Shown here: one piece after another, positions 51,988 to 61,426 of the stretch
How positions within the stretch are numbered: the first letter of the stretch is position 1
Layout of the letters: the number at the start of each line of letters is the position of its first letter
Assembly (NCBI GenBank): GCA_023091665.1
Contig: JALJCQ010000030.1
Coordinates: 2,730,501 to 2,794,500 of the forward strand
DNA length: 64,000 bases
Direction of reading: 5' to 3'
DNA from: Pythium myriotylum
Taxonomy: Eukaryota > Oomycota > Peronosporomycetes > Pythiales > Pythiaceae
Program-made: the position numbers and the translations under genes
The notes under the pieces: generated by a model
What the model was told of the DNA's origin: nothing
The model's database searches: none
What the model saw: only the letters and a program-made list of their open reading frames with translations

Positions 51988-53095
51988 CTCAAGCCTGTGC
52001 GAGGCCCACCGATGTACAAGAGTTATGACCCTGAGGCGTCGTCAATGACGCCTCAACTACACGGCCAACAAGTCTACCGCGGTATTACTAAGGTGATCGA
52101 CTTGACAAACAACATGCGCTTCACTCAAGATACCCTTTGGGGAGAATGGCTCGCAGCAGGACGGCTCGGCAAGTGGCCATAAGAGTTGTGTCAGTTCATC
52201 CACGAATTGCCAGACTGCTCAATCACTACCAGCCACATCCCACCTGGCTTGGTACAAACGATCTCGACTGAGAACTCCACCAAAATAACTATCAACTCAA
52301 CGGCAATCAACCTAGCAATTAGTACCTTCGCCGGTGACCGCAAAGTTTACACCATCTCTGCAAAACTCTCAAGAACACTCTGACACACAGAATGGACGAT
52401 CCTAAAAGATCTCCCTGACAACAGAACCGGCAACATTCCCATCTTCCTCTACGTCTACATCGGTATGTAACATAACTATCGCGCTCAGGACACTATCATA
52501 AAAGTTCCATACCAAAACAAGAATGCCAGTTCGCGTAAAGTCAAACGAATGCGTTGATAAAGGAATTGTCAACGGTGCATGTGGGACAATCCACCACATA
52601 GATTGGCCTGACGATACAACCTTCACCCGAAAAGGGGATGAGACTTGGTTTGCGTCTTTGCGACCGAACAACATCTACGTGAATCTCTCCAATTCGCCTG
52701 CATCCACGCGATATCTACTGATGCCACCGGAATGGCCAGATTCCGTAATGCCAGTGCAAATTGCTGCATCGATTCGCCTTGGAGATCGATCGGTGTCCGT
52801 CAAAGGCTTTTCACTTGTGCCATCTTTTGGTACGACAGTTCATGGCGTTCAAGGCGAATCACGGGACTCTATCGCAGTCACCAACCTCCGCCCCCAAAAC
52901 GTCCACAACGTTGATCATCACGCACTGTACGTGTCGCTTTCACGGACACGGCACGGCCTTTATTGGCTGGGAAATCGACCTACCGATGATAATTTCGACT
53001 ACTTCCAGCCAAATGCAGAGGTGCTCGCTAAAGACAACCGGCTTCAACTTCTGTCTCATTCCACAGTCACACAATTTCAAAGATTACTGTTCTAA
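51988..53095 (+). pseudogene. Helitron helicase C-terminal part
   Basis: Blocks: VYRGITKVIDLTNNMRFTQD ... LGKWP with a stop at 52182; a diverged FIHELPD region; DLPDNRTGNIPIFLYVYIGM, then a stop and about 60 bp of extra sequence; then MPVRVKSNECVDKGIVNGAC, TIHHIDWPDDTTFTRKGDET, VPSFGTTVHGVQGESRD and HALYVSLSRTRHGLYWLG (last helicase motifs) to TAA at 53093. The final 190 codons (from 52523) are open. Confidence 0.78.
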
Positions 53096-53230
53096 TTCTT
53101 GTGAATCAACGTTTATGCCTGAATCCCTACTATGTCGACCACGCGCACTTGCTCACGGATAACTCAACTGCACATTTCATAACAACCTGGGTACCCCAGC
53201 CGCTCTCGAGCCGAGAACTCGGCGAGACTC

Positions 53231-54030
53231 ACAATAATAGGGTAACAGATATTCAGTGCTAGGATAACAGGTATTAATTTAACACACAGTCTCTGTAACA
53301 AGTTGGCATTTCAATGGGAAATGAAAGCGAATCAATTCCGCAATTGCTCCAAACAGAACGAAAATTGATACACCTCATAGTCAGCATCACAACAGTCCAT
53401 CGGACGCTCCAGAGCTCCTAAAGAGATTGTTCTCCGCGCGCACGCCGCATAGGCTTGGACTGGTGCATTTGTTCACAGATTTCACGTCAGACGAGCCCCC
53501 CATAGCACCTGTTCCCCACAAATCATTCTTTTTTCGTCCCAAACTGACCAGGGAAGGCCAAGATGGTGTGCGCGATCGCTGGTTCCGATGGCAATTTCTA
53601 TCGCCCTGACGTCAGAAATGGTTGGTTCGAATGATGAAATGGAGTTCTAGCACATTTACCAATATGGGCAGTCGGAGTATATTTCCGGAATTGTTCCCAA
53701 AAAACGCTCATTTTTGCCATACAGAGACTTTACCGGCGTTTTGCAAGCCTCCTTGCACGGTGAAATTTCCATGGATCTGATTGGCTGCTGTCACCGTTAT
53801 TCTAGTTTCCGAGCCATATGATGGGCAGTAACGGTGGCTGTGACACCGTATTTTTGCAATTTTGGCTTGCACCTAGGCTTGCGTTTCTTCCCACCAGTTG
53901 CAATCTTCTTCGACACTGTGTGTCAGTCATCCATAAAACGCTTGCAATTCCCACCGTACAGCCGTAAATCGCACTACGAGCTCTTCCACCTCATTGCAAA
54001 ACAGCATCGCTGGAAACTGTACGCTGCATC
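53231..54030. other. No gene recognised between Helitron and Crypton
   Basis: Likely contains the 5' flank of the Crypton gene. A plus-strand frame from 53834 to 54337 overlaps the Crypton start and shows no motif. Confidence 0.4.
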
Positions 54031-55902
54031 ATGGGCGATCGTCGCTACAAGTCCATCTTTGTGCGGTTCATGTCCATGGTGGACAAAGCAGAGTACGGCG
54101 ACGATGCGGAATTCACGACCGACCATTTACTACGTATTACGCCAAGTGATGTGTGCAATTGGATGCGGTGGCGAGCGTTTGGTGATGTCGATGCCCCACT
54201 GGGCACCAAACCCGAGCGTGCGCGCTCTTCTACTCTCGAGTTTGATAAGAAGGCGATTTCGTCGTTCATGCCGAGGCGCGCACTCCAATGGGATCCGGTG
54301 TCATGCCGTGGCAACCCCACACGCGCTGAAGAGGTGAACAGAGTGTTCAAGGACGTTAAAAAAAGCGAAGTGCGTCGAGCTGGACGTGATCCACAAGCAC
54401 GTCGACCCATCGAGTACGAAGAGCTCATTCAACTACTGTCGATCGTGCGGGCAAGTTCAGACGTATCGAAGCTAATGGTCACCAGTGTGATAACACTACA
54501 GTGGCATCTAATCGCTCGAATAGATGACATGATGAAGCTCAAGTGGTGTGACTTTTCGCCTTGCTTGTCGCATCCAGGCACGGTCATTTGTCAGATGCGA
54601 TGGTCAAAGAACATCATGGAGGAGCGAGACGCGCCAGAACAAATCGTCTTCGGCAGTGGCGACCCTCTATTGTGCCCGTTGCTCAATTTGGCAATCTACA
54701 TTGAGTCTACTCCATCAGTGGCAACTTCCGAGTTCCTGTACGGGAATCCAGACGAAGGTGACCGTGTCGTTCGCCGTGTGCTGAATTCGTCGTTCAGCAA
54801 TGGTGCTTTCAGTAAAATGAAAGATGGGAATATGGGAACCCACAGCATGCGCAAGGGCGCTGCAACGTACGGAACTCGTAGCGGTTTGAGCAGAGACTAT
54901 GTCAATCGACGAGGACGATGGCGTGTACGCCAGGCTATGGTAGACATGTACATCGACCATACTCAGCCATTCCCAGACGCATCAACAGCGGCCGTGCTTG
55001 CAGGGCCGCGCGGGCCGTGCCGTTATCTGCTGAAGGCTGACACAGCATTTGTAATGCACCTGAATCTCGTTGATTCGATTGCTCCACGAGCGCGTCAAGT
55101 CTTTGGGGATGCTATTGCGACAACACTCGCGAACGCTCTGCTTTGGGCAGCTCTTGAACCGACTGAACACTATGACTATATGTTAATCTCTGCACCACTG
55201 CGATCACAGATCTATCAAGCTTACTTAGTCGCCGGTGGCAGCGCCAGCATCAGCCCAATTGAGCGCCAGTTCGTCCATGTCACCGGCGATGGTTCGCAAG
55301 TACGACTTGTAGCTGTTGGTTCGAGTGCAGATGAACATCACGTCTCTGGGACCATGCCAACCGCTCGAGAGATCGCAGGTTTGTATTCCGAGCTATTTGA
55401 GTTGAGGCGGTCAAACGCGGAGCTATCCAGCGAGGTGAAGCGATTGCGAGAAGACACTCGTCAAGGCTTCCAGCGACTCAGTGCAGGGGTGCAGCGCCTC
55501 GGATCTCGACCCTTTGGGTTTGGTGTTCCCCGAGACCAGAACAATGGCGATGATCGTGAATCGGCCAACCAAACTCGCAGACGTATCGCGGTGCTATCAA
55601 AACGACCACGTGACTTGTATGAGTTATGGCAAGAGTACGAGGTTGGCCTGGGAAGAAACATGCCCGCGAAGGCGTTCACTAGAGCTGAACGTGGTGCTGT
55701 CACTAGCAAATACAGTCGAAGAAACGCGTTTTGGGAAGTCGTTGCTCGTCTCGTCAATGGCAACATTACAAGTGATGCTGCAATCGGGTATGTCTACGAC
55801 GTTTATGGACGCGACCTACCAGTATCAACCATCCTAAAGAAAATGAGCAAAGATCGCGCCAAAGGTGTTCGCCATGAGAAGCTCACTGTTGCCCGGCCAT
55901 GA
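54031..55902 (+). CDS. Crypton tyrosine recombinase, uninterrupted
   Basis: 623 residues from ATG 54031. It catalyses DNA strand exchange through a covalent phosphotyrosine, and Cryptons use only this enzyme to move. Catalytic pattern: Arg163 in LIARIDDMMKLKW, the box THSMRKGAATYG (His271, Arg274), GRW near residue 293, and the nucleophile Tyr307 in VDMYIDH. A coiled-coil-like segment follows (FELRRSNAELSSEVKRLRED), then a C-terminal GCR1-type DNA-binding domain (about residues 525-610: YELWQEYEVGLGRNMPAKAF ... RRNAFWEVVARLVNG ... GYVYDVYG). Cryptons lack terminal inverted repeats, so the element's limits are not visible. No stop or frameshift is present, in contrast to most neighbours. Confidence 0.9.
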   Translation: MGDRRYKSIFVRFMSMVDKAEYGDDAEFTTDHLLRITPSDVCNWMRWRAFGDVDAPLGTKPERARSSTLEFDKKAISSFMPRRALQWDPVSCRGNPTRAEEVNRVFKDVKKSEVRRAGRDPQARRPIEYEELIQLLSIVRASSDVSKLMVTSVITLQWHLIARIDDMMKLKWCDFSPCLSHPGTVICQMRWSKNIMEERDAPEQIVFGSGDPLLCPLLNLAIYIESTPSVATSEFLYGNPDEGDRVVRRVLNSSFSNGAFSKMKDGNMGTHSMRKGAATYGTRSGLSRDYVNRRGRWRVRQAMVDMYIDHTQPFPDASTAAVLAGPRGPCRYLLKADTAFVMHLNLVDSIAPRARQVFGDAIATTLANALLWAALEPTEHYDYMLISAPLRSQIYQAYLVAGGSASISPIERQFVHVTGDGSQVRLVAVGSSADEHHVSGTMPTAREIAGLYSELFELRRSNAELSSEVKRLREDTRQGFQRLSAGVQRLGSRPFGFGVPRDQNNGDDRESANQTRRRIAVLSKRPRDLYELWQEYEVGLGRNMPAKAFTRAERGAVTSKYSRRNAFWEVVARLVNGNITSDAAIGYVYDVYGRDLPVSTILKKMSKDRAKGVRHEKLTVARP

Positions 55903-56394
55903 AATCACCACCCAAGTCACAGACGAATAAATTTTATCCAATCAAAAGACGCTTGCACATACTCTTGCACAAAAGACTGATACGATGACTGTGTGTTCAG
56001 TGCCAGCCACGGCCGACCAGATGATGACGGTCAGGGACTATCTTCGACGGCACTACCTCGACGCGTGTGCATCATGAAGATTTCAGGTGCGATAGAAAGA
56101 CCATCAGCGAAGCGGTCCATGGTTCCGAATCGTACAGACGCGAGCACGTTTCTGGCAACTCCGTCCTCACGACTGGGGTTTACTGCTAGTAGGAGAACGC
56201 ACCACGAGGTTATCCGTCAAGCCGGCCGAATAGAAGCGGGGCCCTTCCAATCTGTTTTTGTATGTTTTTGTTTTGATTTTGCATGTTCTGCATTCGTTTT
56301 TCATCAGTGGATCATACTCCACTGTACTCTCAAAACACTACCACACCCTCTTACAGTGGAAAGCACCGTTCATGTAATCGCGCCTCTCCATTCC
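55903..56394. other. Crypton 3' flank, no gene recognised
   Basis: Nothing recognised up to the point (about 56395) where similarity to the promoter region of the left gene block begins. Confidence 0.4.
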
Positions 56395-56789
56395 CCAGGA
56401 GAAATGCGATACATACGCTCTTGTATGGATGCGATCTCGCGACGAGACCAAATCTGTCCCCAGTGGTCACTTTCACCATCAACGCAGGCGACCAGTAGAG
56501 ACACTTCCACTGACTTTCTTACTTTTACTGGTATTAGTCAGCAGCCCCCTGACCCGGTTATGCATCGACTTCCGTATCAAATCGCGTTACTTCTTACCGC
56601 AATCGTCACGATTGCGGAAAGAGAGGAGGGTGAACGCAAGCCTCGCCTACTAGAATGAACCAGATGGCATATAGTGTATGCCCATGGATGAGTGCCCGAC
56701 GGACTCGCTTGACCAGGGAAGGAGACGAGGGAGGGAGGGACCGGTGAGGGGTAAGGGGCGAGAGGCTCCGAGATATCCTTTCACTAGAC

Positions 56790-56806
56790 CATCAGTATTC
56801 AATCCG
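56790..56806 (+). promoter_or_regulatory. Inr-like core promoter of copy B
   Basis: CATCAGTATTCAATCCG aligns with the Inr of copy A and lies about 60 bp before the ATG at 56855. It is a weaker match, since TCATT reads TCAGT. Position conservation supports it. Confidence 0.5.
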
Positions 56807-56854
56807 CCCAGTGGCGTCCCCACTGACGAATCCAAACCACCAATCACCGCCACG

Positions 56855-58492
56855 ATGGTCAAGCTCCTCTCCCTCGGCGTCTTCGCTGCTGTCCTCCTCG
56901 CCGGCGACGCTGTGCTTGCACAGAACGCCCCGCTCAACCCAGCGGTCCAGAATGCTGCGCAGACTGCGCCCGCCCCGACACCCCAGATCACGCTGCCGAA
57001 CTGGGTCGGCCCTCTCGTAGGCAAGCCGATCACGCAGGCATGCTACCGCAAGAGTTACATGACCACCAAGAAGCAGTGCGGTGCCGGCTACAACTGGGAT
57101 AAAATGCTCACTTGCTGGGCTCAGTGTCCGATCGAGTACCCAGTCGAGTGTGGCATGGAGTGCATTCCGCAGAACAAGGACTGTGCCAAGGAGATCATCT
57201 CGAAGGTCATGCCCGTGGCGAATGTCGCTCTCTCTGCCGCGACAGCAGGTGTATGCGGTCAACTCTCGACTGTGGCCAAGGGCGTCCAGACTGGTGTCAA
57301 GTGTGGCCAGGCCTTGTACTCCTCGGTGAGCAAGGTTATTAGCTACATCGACGAGGTCGAGAGCGGCGCCAACGGCAAGGTGGACACGACGAAGGACCAG
57401 CTGCTGTACCTGCTTAGTAAGAGCGACTTCGTTGTGTACGATCTACCGGCCGCCGTCGCCACCTGCATCGGCGTCCCGATCCCAAGCGGACTCAACCAGG
57501 CCAAGGAGGTTGTGACGGTGGTGCAGAACCTCGTCAACATGATTGTCAACAAGAAACTCAGCGGCGTTAACCTGCTCGACTTGGGAACACTGCTGGACGC
57601 AACCAAGACGGAAGTGCCAGCTGTCTACAAGCAGGTGTCATCGCTGTCGGCAAGTGACCAGGACTACCTCAAGTCGCTTGTCAGCTCGGGTGTCACTTGT
57701 GGTACAGATATCATGTCCGTCATCAACAAGATCATCGCTGCTGTGCAGTCGCTCAAGACCTCAGCCCCGACGAGCCCCGTGGATGTTGTCAAGTTCGCTG
57801 TGCTCAACTCGGACCTTGTGCTCAAGCAGCTGCCTGCGGCAGCGGCGAGCTGTGTGAACGCGCCGACCGGCTTCTCGAGCCGCGATGAGATCCTGAAGAC
57901 TGTCCATGTTATCATTGACGAGCTCACGGAAGCGTCGAGCCAGAACGGAAACCCGGTATCGGTCGAGCAGTATGGCATCACCATCGCCAAGATGGGTCTT
58001 GATGCTATTGCTACGTTCGATCCGACGGGGATCGCTGCATTGGCCTCGGCTTACGTGCAGCCAATCTGTGGTCCGACTGCGTACATCGGTCAGATCGACA
58101 GCGGTCCGGCTGAGCAAGCGCTCGGTCTCAACACGATCGAGAAGGCCTTCCGCAACAGCACGGGTACCTGGATCGCGCAGGGCGATGGTCAGCTGCGCAT
58201 CAAGTTCAACAGTGTCGATGATCAAGACGTCCGTGTCAACATCATGTCGGGCGGTCAGAAGCTGTACGAGGTGCCGGTCAAGAAGGGCCAGACCGTCGAG
58301 TGGACGAAGCCGCTCTCCGAGTTCCAGGGCAAGACGCTCTACTTGGACCGCTGGCGCCCGGGTTTCCTCGGTATCCCCGGCACTGGCGGAGGCTCGCTGC
58401 TTTCGTGGGTGCCTGCCAATGCATCGGGCGGACTCACCCTCACAGTCCAAATCAACCCCACGAGCTTCACCGACCATGCGCTCCGCCACTAG
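56855..58492 (+). CDS. Secreted cysteine-rich protein, copy B
   Basis: 545 residues, nearly identical to copy A at 1140, with the same signal peptide (one A to V change), Cys-rich segment and C-terminal part. An in-frame ATG at 56678 would add 59 residues, but the extension is basic and unlike copy A and would bury the signal peptide, so 56855 is chosen. Besides scattered differences, one 48-bp patch (57227-57274) differs from copy A at 17 bases and five residues, including a Phe-to-Cys change that gives an extra cysteine. Function unknown. Confidence 0.9.
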   Translation: MVKLLSLGVFAAVLLAGDAVLAQNAPLNPAVQNAAQTAPAPTPQITLPNWVGPLVGKPITQACYRKSYMTTKKQCGAGYNWDKMLTCWAQCPIEYPVECGMECIPQNKDCAKEIISKVMPVANVALSAATAGVCGQLSTVAKGVQTGVKCGQALYSSVSKVISYIDEVESGANGKVDTTKDQLLYLLSKSDFVVYDLPAAVATCIGVPIPSGLNQAKEVVTVVQNLVNMIVNKKLSGVNLLDLGTLLDATKTEVPAVYKQVSSLSASDQDYLKSLVSSGVTCGTDIMSVINKIIAAVQSLKTSAPTSPVDVVKFAVLNSDLVLKQLPAAAASCVNAPTGFSSRDEILKTVHVIIDELTEASSQNGNPVSVEQYGITIAKMGLDAIATFDPTGIAALASAYVQPICGPTAYIGQIDSGPAEQALGLNTIEKAFRNSTGTWIAQGDGQLRIKFNSVDDQDVRVNIMSGGQKLYEVPVKKGQTVEWTKPLSEFQGKTLYLDRWRPGFLGIPGTGGGSLLSWVPANASGGLTLTVQINPTSFTDHALRH

Positions 58493-58637
58493 GCACTGGG
58501 CGAGGCAGATGGTACGCGACGTTACGTCATGAGTGAATCAGGTGATTGGAAGCCTTCCAGGTGCACGTAGTGGACTCGCCTTCATGTTTTGTCAGTAGGT
58601 TTCGAAGTAGTTACCACTAAAACGCTGACATCCATTC

Positions 58638-59536
58638 ACACTGATCCGTACCCGTACCCCGTGATCTCCAGCACTTGTCTGGAAGCGATGCCGCGCGCAG
58701 ATGGATCGTTTCCTAGGGAGGCCTAGACTCGACACGGTGTCTGCGGGGAATCTACTTCGTGAGTCGGTTCGTGTACGCGCATCGGGGGTGCAAAGGTGAG
58801 GTAGTCAACGGGTCGCGGTACGTGCTCGGCATCTATGTATCTGTCCATCGTATCGAGGAGCCATGGTCCTCACTACAAGATGAGCTTCTCATGCCTCAGG
58901 CTCTGTCTCAGGGATATGAGAAACCATGCCAATTCTTAGACCTCGAGGTGTTGCGATCGGCACATTTTGAGACCGGATGTGTCAAGTCGATTGGGGCAGC
59001 GACGGGAACGCGGGATTTGGAAAATTGTGTGAAGTGCCGATTGAGTGGTGCCTGTTGTCATAGCGTATATGATCGGTAGCAATTGACTCACAAGCACCGG
59101 GGCTCCTAATACACGTCGAACAAGCGTCTAGTTGGGTTTAAGCGGTTGCCCTACTTCCGCCGATTACTTCGAAAGTACATTGGTGCGAGGCAGCCAGTGA
59201 AGTATGATCCCATCGCCGATTTCCTCTGTCGGGCGCATTTCCAATGCGAGTGGTTCGTCCGGCGTCGTGCTGTCTCACTGACCACCAATCCTCCCCCTGG
59301 TCGAGTTGAAGTTCAGCTGGACCACGAAGGGAAAGGGGGAGGAATGAAGTGGGTAAGAGGTCGAAACTGTCCATCTACTGTAATCGAAGTAGTGAGCGTG
59401 GAGGTGGGGGCTGATCATGAGATGAGACAGATTCTATTGCCCACCCACTGAGGTCGTTTCAGCCGAATGGTTTGTGGGGGAAATAGATGTTTGTCACGGC
59501 GACCGGCCTTCCTTTTGTCCTTGTTGTAGCGTTATT
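58638..59536. other. No gene recognised
   Basis: A plus-strand frame at 58759-59079 (106 codons) has no motif. Nothing else is convincing. Confidence 0.4.
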
Positions 59537-60235
59537 TCATGTCTCGAATTCGACCTGGCGCACTTGGAGTGAAACAAGTACACGAGCCACGGGATAACCA
59601 ATCTCGATGGAAGTAAAGCCCATGAGTGAACTGGATACTTCCAGCATCTGACGATACTGTCGGTGTGGACAAACTCTTGAGTAATCGGCAATCGTCCGGT
59701 TTTGTTGTTCACGCTCGTAAAGAGTCGGAGTGAAGTAAACTGTACAGCCAAACGACATGCACACACATCTCGATTTGGCGAAGTCATGTCAAGTCCGTCA
59801 CCCTGTCGCTGGACCTGACATCATTCAATATCCCATTGAACACCAGCAGCTTGTGATTCACAGACCATATGGCATATCTAATGTGGCTATCCATTTCCGG
59901 GGACGGATCTCGTGGAGCGGCCAGCACAAGGACGTCGATCATCAACTCCGTCAACGCACGGTGTCGGACGAATTCCCGATGATCGTTCGTCGTCGTTACC
60001 CCTCACACGGTCACTAGTTCATAAAAAAAACGAAGCTTATCAGTAGTTGGTTCTATTGTAGTGCCTGGGTAAGGTTTTCAATCTCCATTGCTGCGTTCGC
60101 TGTCAAGGATTCGTCAGTCCAGAGAAACTTGACCATGAAATTCAAAACGAGGACGCGTGCCTCGTTTCCACACTTGTAACCCATGGCATGGAGTACAAGC
60201 AAGTGTGCAAGTGATGCGCTCCATTTTTGGAAGAC
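59537..60235 (-). pseudogene. Degenerate coding stretch, unknown gene
   Basis: Three protein-like blocks on the minus strand, in changing frames but in a consistent order: FQKWSASLAHLLVLHAMGYK ... VKFLWTDESLTANAAMEIEN (60235-60057), REFVRHRALTELMIDVLVLA ... WSVNHKLLVFNGILNDV (about 60000-59790), and MSFGCTVYFTPTLYEREQQN ... FTSIEIGYPVARVLVSLQVR (59764-59537). The amino acid pattern looks like a decayed cytoplasmic protein, not a transposon. I do not recognise the family. Confidence 0.35.
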
Positions 60236-61378
60236 TCAACACATGGATGCTACTTGGGTTCAGAGAAAACCAGGTTCTGTATGCGCCTCCAGCCTGTCTC
60301 TGCAGGAGAAAAGCTTTACAGCAGACTGGTCTCGACGAGGACCTCCGCGGCACCGAGGTCCTCGTCAAATAAAAGCCCGGTCCCAGACGAAGAATTTGGC
60401 GTTCAACTTGGTGGTGTATTATCCACCGGTCTGAGCCAGTCCTCAATTCCAAGGCGGACCTGCTCCACACAACAAGCAATGATTCATTATTCCTTGACTT
60501 CATGGCACTGTTTCATATCATCTTCATCAATAGGAGATGAAATATCCAATAACTTTATATCATTTTGTGTATTGAATAGATACAATTACGAAGCATTTTA
60601 TAGAGGGATTTGTTGAAAGAGTATTTTTGATTTCGGGGAAATTTGCTTGTAAACCCACCCACCAGCACCAATCTGAGCTGGGCTGGGATTGGCATCACCC
60701 AGAACCTTCCTATTGTACTCAGATCAGCTTTCTGCTCAAATCCCGATCTTATCGATCTTCAGTGGGATAGCTGTGCGATCAAGATTACTCGCGATGATGA
60801 TTTGTGGGAGCACCTCCGGCACCACAAAGCTGAGGGTTCAGCCGGGTGTCTACATAGATAGTTCGCGTCTTAAGACTGTACGCACGACAGTTCATCTTTT
60901 TTCTGTCTCTCCAGCTTGCAGTCGTCTTATTGACGTGCTCCGGTCTCGCGCTCCTGTGTGTGGTCCACCACCCACCGGCGGTGTGGGCGTGGATAACACT
61001 TAAGGCCAATGGGAGTCAATCGCGTGGACCATTCCTGGTGGTCGAAGTGGTTCTTGGCCAAGCACTTTGGCCATCACCATGCGCAACTGGCGAACGCTCT
61101 GCCAAGTGATAGAAACAGTCCTCAATTCCACCAAAACAGGCTCTGGATCTCGCGTAGATACGTACCAGCGAGTTGATCTGTCGCTGTTGCTAATTGGTTG
61201 TGCGATTGTAACCAGAAGGTTCGCCTCCATTCGTGTGCACTATCCAAGTGAGAGGTCTGCATTTGGTTTAGGCGCTGATCACGGCGCCAACATCCATGGG
61301 TACTACGCACGGCAGGCGGACAGAGTGGGTGGCAAGTCTGGCTTGTCGGCCTGCTCAACTGAGAAGGTCCTTGAATAC
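60236..61378. other. Upstream region of third secreted-protein gene
   Basis: No gene recognised in 1.1 kb. The right end holds the core promoter of the gene at 61427. Confidence 0.4.
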
Positions 61379-61394
61379 CTCATTCTTCAATCTT
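61378..61394 (+). promoter_or_regulatory. Oomycete Inr core promoter
   Basis: CCTCATTCTTCAATCTT matches the oomycete GCTCATTYYNCAWTTT initiator at nearly every position. The expected start (CA at 61381) gives a 46-nt leader to the ATG at 61427. Confidence 0.75.
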
Positions 61395-61426
61395 CTTGGT
61401 GGCGGCTTCACGGCATCTGTCCCAAG

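Larger units (their letters stand above)
46076..53230 (+). mobile_element. Helitron (Helitron2-like), degenerate, with nested elements
   Basis: Plus-strand blocks match an oomycete Helitron Rep-helicase protein in order from the N-terminal region (46377) to the last helicase motif (53095). A PIF/Harbinger element and a piggyBac fragment interrupt it. About 115 bp after the last codon there is a small hairpin, GCCGAG AA CTCGGC near 53207-53220, which could be the 3' terminal hairpin, but no CTAG-type end is certain (CTAG occurs at 53260). Outer limits are approximate. Confidence 0.75.
56395..58637 (+). repeat. Right copy of the duplicated gene block
   Basis: Corresponds to 720-2920: diverged upstream part, near-identical coding part, and a 3' part with shared AGTAGGTTTCGAAGTAGTTA near 58593. 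Similarity ends near 58637. Confidence 0.85.

Noticed and set aside
52460..52523. Intron in the Helitron helicase (GTATGT donor after YIG)
   Set aside because: No acceptor in the next 70 bp restores the frame into MPVRVKSNE; treated as a small insertion or decay.
56678..56854. N-terminal extension of copy B from an upstream in-frame ATG
   Set aside because: It is basic and Pro-rich, overlaps the promoter and leader, is not shared with copy A and would hide a clear signal peptide.
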